Assembly (NCBI GenBank): GCA_964036155.1
Contig: OZ038422.1
Location: 81,925,201 to 81,989,200 of the forward strand
Length of the DNA: 64,000 nt
Direction of reading: 5' to 3'
Source: Diploscapter coronatus
Taxonomy: Eukaryota > Nematoda > Chromadorea > Rhabditida > Rhabditidae
Shown: positions 57,364 through 64,000 of the stretch, one piece after another
Layout of the letters: each line of letters begins with the position of its first letter
How positions within the stretch are numbered: the stretch's first letter is position 1
Program-made: the position numbers and the translations under genes
Notes under the pieces: model-generated
The model's database searches: none
What the model was told of the DNA's origin: nothing
The model's input: only the letters and a program-made list of their open reading frames with translations

Positions 57364-60300
57364 TGTGCTGGGCTAACCGGGTCGAGATGAGATAAGAACT
57401 CAGAGATGGTAAAGAAGAGAGATGTCGGTCTGCAATCAGAAGACGTAAAGCATTATGTCGCATCCCCCAAATGATAATCGACGATAGAACGAATAAATTC
57501 AATCGATAAAAGGACGATATATGTGTACCTTCAATGAAGAGAGGAAATTGTTGTAGTAATTATGTGGTCCTTGCGTAACCAAGACCGTTGGGGGAATACT
57601 GTAATTGAGGAAGTAGTGTAGGCTGGGTTGGACCTGAGCTGCCAGGAAATGGACTAGCGAATGGGTAGAAGTCGGAGGACAGATACAAGGAGAAGGAGAG
57701 ACAGACACCCGTTTAGAGGATAGCCGTGTGGAGTAGGGGAGAGATTGGAATATTGGCTGCGATACGGCAGGACGTCGATGGACGAAGAAATTGAAGCCGC
57801 GCTCACCACAGGGCCGCACTCGCTCTCTCTGACTACGACGCAACCAGAAAGGAGAGAGACTGCGCCAGGCGAGAGAGCGAGCGGAACGAGAGAAAGAAGA
57901 AATGGAAGGCGGGGCCGGGCGATGCACTCACACAGGGGAGGGCGGGGCCTGAGAGGGCAAAGTAATGGGAGAGACCAGACATGGCAGTGGCTGGCGAGAG
58001 ACGCAGCGTTGGATGTGGTGCGCATTCGAGCGAAGGGTCTGACTGACTGACTGACTGCTGCTGCTGCTGCCTGCTGCCGCCGCCGCTGTGCCTGCAGAAG
58101 GGAAACGACGAGCGAGTAGCAAGTAGAAGAGAAAACATGACAGACAGCCAAAGAAGGTAATATGTGAACATGGGAAGGGAATGGAAAAGACGGATGCGGA
58201 TGTAACGCGCGCGCGGCACACCAGGCGCTGCAATCAAGTCGAGCCGTGATGCGCGAAATTTCCTAGCTAGGTTCTCTCATTTGAAAACGCGCGTACATCG
58301 CATGTTTTCCTCATCCTTGAGCGAATGAAATTTGAGTAAAAATGTCAATAGAGAATCAACGACTGTTTTCGCCTTGATTCCATTCTATTTTCATACGGTA
58401 GCGTGTCTAGAAATAGGCACAGGAGGAGAAAATTATGGATGCCGGGAGTAACAGAGATTAGTCGCTGCTAAATAATGCATTGCTGGTCCTAGACGGACAG
58501 GTCACTAGGGAAATATGGGGAAATGAGGTGCTGCTGTAAGGCAGCAGGTCCTAGACTCCCCATCGACAATCGAATCTTATCGGTTACGCAAGGACTCCAA
58601 GTATGATAAAAACAGCAGCAGCAGAACAGACAAATTGACTGGATCGATGAAAGAAAAAGGTCAAATGAACGAGAATTGGAAAACGGAAAACGATCGCAAA
58701 TTGACGAAAATTACGAAATATCGATATTCATTGTGGACTGCATTGAAAAATTTAGAAAAAAGGCAATTCATATTCACGATGAAAGATGATGAGAAACTGG
58801 TGAGGGAAGGAGATGAATGGTCACAAATTGTTAGGAAGAACGAAATGAGGCTCCTTTCCGTGCTGACTGCATAGGTGCGAGGTACGAAAATTCGCAAAAT
58901 CTGTGTGCAGCCAAACGAAATGCTGAATAATAAATAATGTCGGAGAGTGAGAGCAGTTGCTAAACACTTTCGACTGTGTCAACATAGAGCGAAAGAGGGG
59001 GGATAGGAGGAGAGGAGGAAGGGAGGAGCAAAGTGAATATGAATAGGAGGGGGACACGAAAAAGGTGAATATTTGAAAAAGTAGTATCCTTTCAAAAAAG
59101 TCGATTTTTTAGAAAAGGGGGACTATCTTATCTCCTGATTCGTGTCAGTTTCTGTCGCAACAGACATACAGCAGACACTAATGCAATGGGTTTGATGATT
59201 GAGAAAAGTGGCCGAGGCGAGGAGGCGCTAACAGACATGGGGAAATATCGAATGAAAGAATGAAAATGACAGCGAGTGAGTGTCTGGTTGGTTGGTTGCA
59301 TCTTCTCATCTTTCTTCCCATCTCGTCTCTGTCTCCCTCTTCCCTTATCTCCTCCTTGTTCTTCATCGTCACTCAACACATTTCATCATTTTCGCTATTC
59401 GACTCGTAATACACAATCGAGACTAATTTCTGTATTGCTGATAGGGAACGACGACGACGACTAGCTATTTTTTGGATGACTATGGTGCGAGGCTGCAAGA
59501 GAGTGACAGAAGGGATACGTCATACTGCCCGGTAGATGAAATGAGTCGGACAACCTAAGACGGTCCGATCTACGAGATTTTCCTCGACAGATAATTAGCG
59601 CCTTTTATATTCGGTACATTTTCACACAACGCTCCATCCTCATCGATTCTACTTCGCACCTTTTCATCGCCCTATTCTCTCATCCCCGTTCTTTGTGCTC
59701 AACTGTTCACACCACACCTATCTAATAGGTGCAAGTTTATCGCTTCATTTCCTAGTTCGAATGGGATTCTCGTTGGGTTCAAAGTATACGGTAAAGGTTT
59801 GAGGTCTAGTGCTAGATAAGAAGTACAGACAGCAGCGAATGAATTTAGGGGCGACAGTGCAGAGTTGAGAACGTACGGGAGGAAAAACTAAAAATGGCTG
59901 ATGCAATATAGAAAGGGGCAACTAATTGGCGTCGAGTGGGCTGTTTTAGTGTCTGCTACCCGCTTCTAGTCGTTTTTAATTTGCTCCCCTTGCTTTACTC
60001 CCCTTCCTCTATCGGCCCTGCTATCTCTTTCCCGCTCCCCATTCCCCATTCCGTTCGACTCTCTCATTTCAGTCGTTAGCGCTAAGCAGTATAGACGTTT
60101 AGGCTTTCCGCTCATAAGTCCCCAACTCGGTTGATAAGCAATCAGCGTATGAGGAATGAACGAGATTTCAAATAAAGGTGTGTGGTAGAGAATATGTTCC
60201 TAGAAAAACTAGATAACCACAGCAGATAATAAAGGGAACAAAAGAGAAGAGTTGTGAATAGAAAATTGCACCAGACACACATCCAGCCATACAGCCGCGA

Positions 60301-63300
60301 ATAAAGAATGAGCCATCCAGTTATGCGTTACAGTCTATTTCTCTAACAGTTTGCTATATTGGATTTGTCCTTTATGTGGCAAACGATAACACTAAACTGC
60401 CCTAGTTTATCAGACCTGTCAGATGAATAGCGTACTCTGAATATTCTACTCGTGCAGAATTGAAATTGGCTGAAAAATCGCACTTGATTGACAGTTTTCG
60501 CAACGAAAGAAGCGCATAAAACTGGTAAATACGTAGGAATTTGCCTTCTAGACTGATGGGAGCAATACATAAGATCAGACTCATCATCTCCGCTATTTTG
60601 CTCAAATATAAACTAGTCTTTGATTCGAATGTCGAATGACTAAAATGATTATTCATTTGAGCAAAAGAGGCGTTCGTCTAGTCAAAACAAGCATTTATCT
60701 ACCGTCAGTCAGTCACTTTCTCCAATATTGCGTCGATTCATACAAATAACGAACCTCGAGTCGAGTGTTTTGCAGCTGTTCCTCTTCATTTCGACTCCAC
60801 CAATATCACTAGCGTTCTTTTCCTGTTGTTAGCATAAATTCGCTGCCCCGATTCTCAGAGTTGCCTCCCTTAGAAATACAAATATTTTGACTGCTTCTGC
60901 TTCTCATTAAGCCGTTCTATGGAAGCCGGTCCCATATCCTTTGCCTGTGCCTGGGCACCGCCGTATGTAAGGCAAGGCAAGAGCTGTTGACTCTCGATCT
61001 TCCCAGCCAAAGACAAAACAACGGTAAAATGAGACGACGAAAATATTCCAAAGCACCCTCCCCGGAATCTCAATGAGAATTCCCAGAGACGAAAGGGGGG
61101 AACATACCAGAATACACTCTCGTTGCATTTATATCACCGAAAATACTAGGAAAGGAAAGAAGGCCATCAACAATTTCGCTCTCGCGCTCCGCTGCAATAT
61201 GATAAATTTGTTACTAATAAAAATAGACGCCTTTGAAAATATCGCGCCGCAGCGCCATTGTTACATTCGATTTCTCACAATGTGAATGTGCGCGTCTGTC
61301 TGGCTGCATAAAAATCAAAAATTGGGCTGCTCGCAATGATGAAATTTCATCTCCTTCTTCGTGCGTTTTGATGAGTCTCGTCTTCAATTTTCCGAGAGAA
61401 AATTGTGCGAAATGGGAAGTGTTAAATCAAACACCGCTAAATTTCTACGCTTTTCCCCACTTTATGATCATTGCTTTATTTGATTACGGCAGACTTACAG
61501 TGTAAGAGACGCAAAAACTTACTACAGAATAAGGTAATTTGTTGCGAAGCCCTAATGTGAAGCAGGTTAAATCGTGTTCGCTTTCTGTAGTCAAGCATTT
61601 GATCTTTTGCCACGCTTGACTCCGCCCACTTTTCTTCATAATTGTGTGTGTGAAATCGAAGGTACGCTCATTATGCGTCGTCTGCTGTGTGTTTCGTTCA
61701 TATTTTGGAGGGTTCGAATTTCACGAATTCTCTCGTTCCTTCGAGCACACAGAGTAGCAGCGGCGCACAAATGCAGAATGCTACACAGAAAGACGTAAAC
61801 AATCATGTCGATCGATTCTCTCACAGCACAGCACAATTCTCTTTCGACACTCAAATCAGACCATTTGCCCAAATGCATTGTGGCGAATGCTATTCGAAGG
61901 AGAGCTGCTATAGAATTCTCCGAATGATAATGTCAATGCGCAGTGCATTCTGCGTGCGCGAGGAGTTATTTTCTAATCATATGATGACCCATCGCACATC
62001 AAACTATTTGCAGTGGCAGATGTGCCGCTGTGGGGAGAAATGGAATGCTATCGATTTAACGTGAAAACTATATTCACATTATACAGCACATTTGCAACAC
62101 TTGAGTGTTGTGTTGGTGATCTCTCAGCCTTACGCGCATAAAGTGCTGCAAACAAGGCGCGCATTCGGTCGGTCAACTGGCAGTTCGATTGGAACGGCAG
62201 ATAGCGCAGCTAGCACGGGGCTGTTGGCTGTTGATGTAGATATGTCAAACAGCAACACATCGTGATAAAGGATCTGGTCTCGAGAATGGACCAGAATGTC
62301 GAAAATATGCAATTCTATTCAATATTCGAAGCGCCTGCCCTTTCCTCCCATGGCACCTTTATTTAGCGTGTGATCGAACAAACACAAACACGCGATTGAA
62401 ATTGGGCCGTCGGGATTGCGAGATGCGCGCGGCCGCATTCTCATAATTGCGGAATTTTATTGATTCGCACGAAGTGATAACCGATGAAGATCGTCAGGCC
62501 GTGGGGCTATTATTAGGGGCAATAATCATAAAAATAGAGAAATAAATACACCGATGTGCGGGCAAACACACCTGAATTGGAATTCAACGCAGCACAGTGC
62601 TGTCCCCAAGCCGCTGCTGATCAACAAGCAATGTGCACACATAAAATGCAGCGGGAGGCAAAGAATTGGATTGAAACAACAACAATCGCTGATACGAAAT
62701 GATAAAATGATAAAACACTGTGTGCTGCCATCGCACAATAGAAATAACAATAGTGATGGGGGGAGAAAGTGAAGGCAGCGGAATTTGCCTCTACCGAGAG
62801 ATTGTTGAGCAAAAACCACCAGCCGACACACGTGCACTTTTCGATATGATGCCAATATCATTTGGAGTATATCGCAAAATGATCGAATATGACAGAAATT
62901 GCATCCAATTTTATGAGGAAAGTTCATGATGAACTCGGACATAAATGTGTCAATGAATTCTTTCTGAATCTGTAAATCTTCAACGCTTTGTTCACTAAAC
63001 AATAGGTATTAATTGTACATGTGTATCTGCCTAATTTAGATGTAGATTGCGATTAGAGTTATGTGATTCATTCACTCATTCACTATTGACTGCCTTCTAA
63101 TTTTCTGAGTGAGAAGGAGATCTGTACGGTCGATAGACACGCATACAACCATGCAGCAGATACAAAACGTCATCCAATCAGCCAGGCAAACAGGCAGTCA
63201 GTCGGACCCACTCGCATTTGCCATTCTCTTCCATTTCCTTTCGCGTCCTTGTCAATTTCTTTCTGCTCTCCGCGTTTTCCCTTCTATCTTCCCAATCTCT

Positions 63301-64000
63301 TTGTTTCTTGATCGCTCGCAGATGTTGTTTGTCCAAAAGAGGTAAGGGTCTGCCTGCTCAAGGCCTGTGTATCGTCACTTTCCACTTACCTTGTCTCTCC
63401 ACAAATCTCCTTATCTCTCATCCACTTTTCGCTCTCTTCTCCAAATCTCAATTTGGTGTCTATTTTCTTTGTTACCACAGTCCTGCGCCTACTGCATCAT
63501 TGCCATTGTGCTGCTACCGTACTGCCGTATTGGAGTGTCAATTGCACCTCGCTATCCCTCCTTATTTAAAATGTCGTCATTCTTTCTGTCTTTCTGCATC
63601 TCCGAATGCACACACACACATACACTACATGAATTGAGTGGTGGCCCGCTAGAAAAAAAACTTCGAGTCGGCCTTTGATTGAAGAGAAAAACGCCAACAT
63701 CAAATGAGTCGCTCCCTCTCCCATATCTCAGCGTAAACAAAATCGACGATGCGCAAATTTCCCAATCAACAATTTGAAACCCGCGCTGCGTCACTTCATT
63801 AAAATTGTAAACAAAAACTTCTCGAGAATAATCTAATCGATCAATAATGACGAAAACAGGAAATGTTGTCAGAGAATTTCAATGGGAACTTTCACTATGT
63901 CTATTTTAGAAAAGTACAAGATCATGGAAATTCGTGGTATATAAACAAACTTCGAATTAGTTTGAATTTTAATTAAATTAGAACAATGAATAATTTTAGA
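57364..64000. other. Upstream region of the IER-like gene, no further gene seen
   Basis: The first kilobase (57.6-58.25 kb) is GC-richer with many CpG, CGCGCGCGG near 58207, and a CTGACTGACTG / CTGCTGCTG / GCCGCCGCC repeat at 58040-58086. It is a good candidate for promoter and 5' UTR. From 58.3 kb to the end I see mixed non-coding sequence, short repeats and polypurine or polypyrimidine tracts (58.98-59.05, 59.31-59.36, 63.2-63.6 kb) but no exon chain that joins in frame. Confidence 0.5.

Noticed and set aside
57499..58237. Several minus-strand frames of 100-165 codons upstream of the IER-like start
   Set aside because: They lie opposite a purine-rich, CpG-containing region that looks like promoter or 5' UTR; compositions are biased and no domain is seen.
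42888..64000. tRNA or other known RNA genes in the gene-poor right half
   Set aside because: I saw no B-box-like GGTTCGAATCC paired with an acceptor stem; a tRNA search program would be needed to exclude them.

Overview
The window looks like a stretch of nematode nuclear genome. Genes are split into many small exons with GT..AG introns, mostly about 50-400 bp and often ending TTTCAG, TTTAG or TTCCAG. Six genes encode the Ground-like domain, a secreted domain of the nematode hedgehog-related group. I cannot name the species. No rRNA, tRNA or CRISPR array was seen.

Layout. (1) 1-13865, plus strand: the C-terminal part of a very intron-rich VPS13 bridge lipid-transfer protein gene; its 5' end lies outside the window. 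(2) 14840-15491: a small PET117-like cytochrome c oxidase assembly factor. (3) 16.0-40.0 kb: a young, repeatedly duplicated accessory cluster. Its unit is one secreted Ground-like gene (grl) followed by three membrane-protein genes that I call A, C and B. Unit I is grl1-A1-C1(broken)-B1 (16.1-20.5 kb) and unit II is grl2-A2-C2-B2 (22.0-29.9 kb). These are followed by four more Ground-like genes, grl3 to grl6. grl4 was duplicated together with the last exon of PET117. (4) 40673-42887, minus strand: a secreted DUF5648-type repeat protein, 7 exons, 197 residues. (5) 42.9-64 kb: gene-poor, with one 3-exon minus-strand gene (57363 to 50681, 187 residues). Its N-terminus resembles the immediate early response (IER2/IER5) family. 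The rest is long introns or intergenic DNA with polypurine/polypyrimidine tracts, microsatellites and small inverted-repeat elements.

The main discovery candidate is the A/B/C set. I recognise none of the three, yet the central exon of each is exactly 141 nt (47 codons, phase 0 on both sides). The next exon is 147-177 nt and ends in a matching [I/L]xx[D/N]I[D/N].W motif, and the last exon always gives a C-terminal transmembrane helix. They appear to be one undescribed family. A and B have no signal peptide and look tail-anchored. C has gained a signal-peptide exon, so its core should lie on the opposite side of the membrane. All three travel with secreted Ground-like genes.

The cluster is also rich in mobile DNA: a probable solo LTR, several MITE-like inverted-repeat elements (some with target duplications or with paralogous empty sites), gene relics and a deletion junction. 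Gene models were read by eye. Each multi-exon model other than VPS13 was checked for reading-frame continuity across its junctions. Family names rest on motif recognition, not on database searches.
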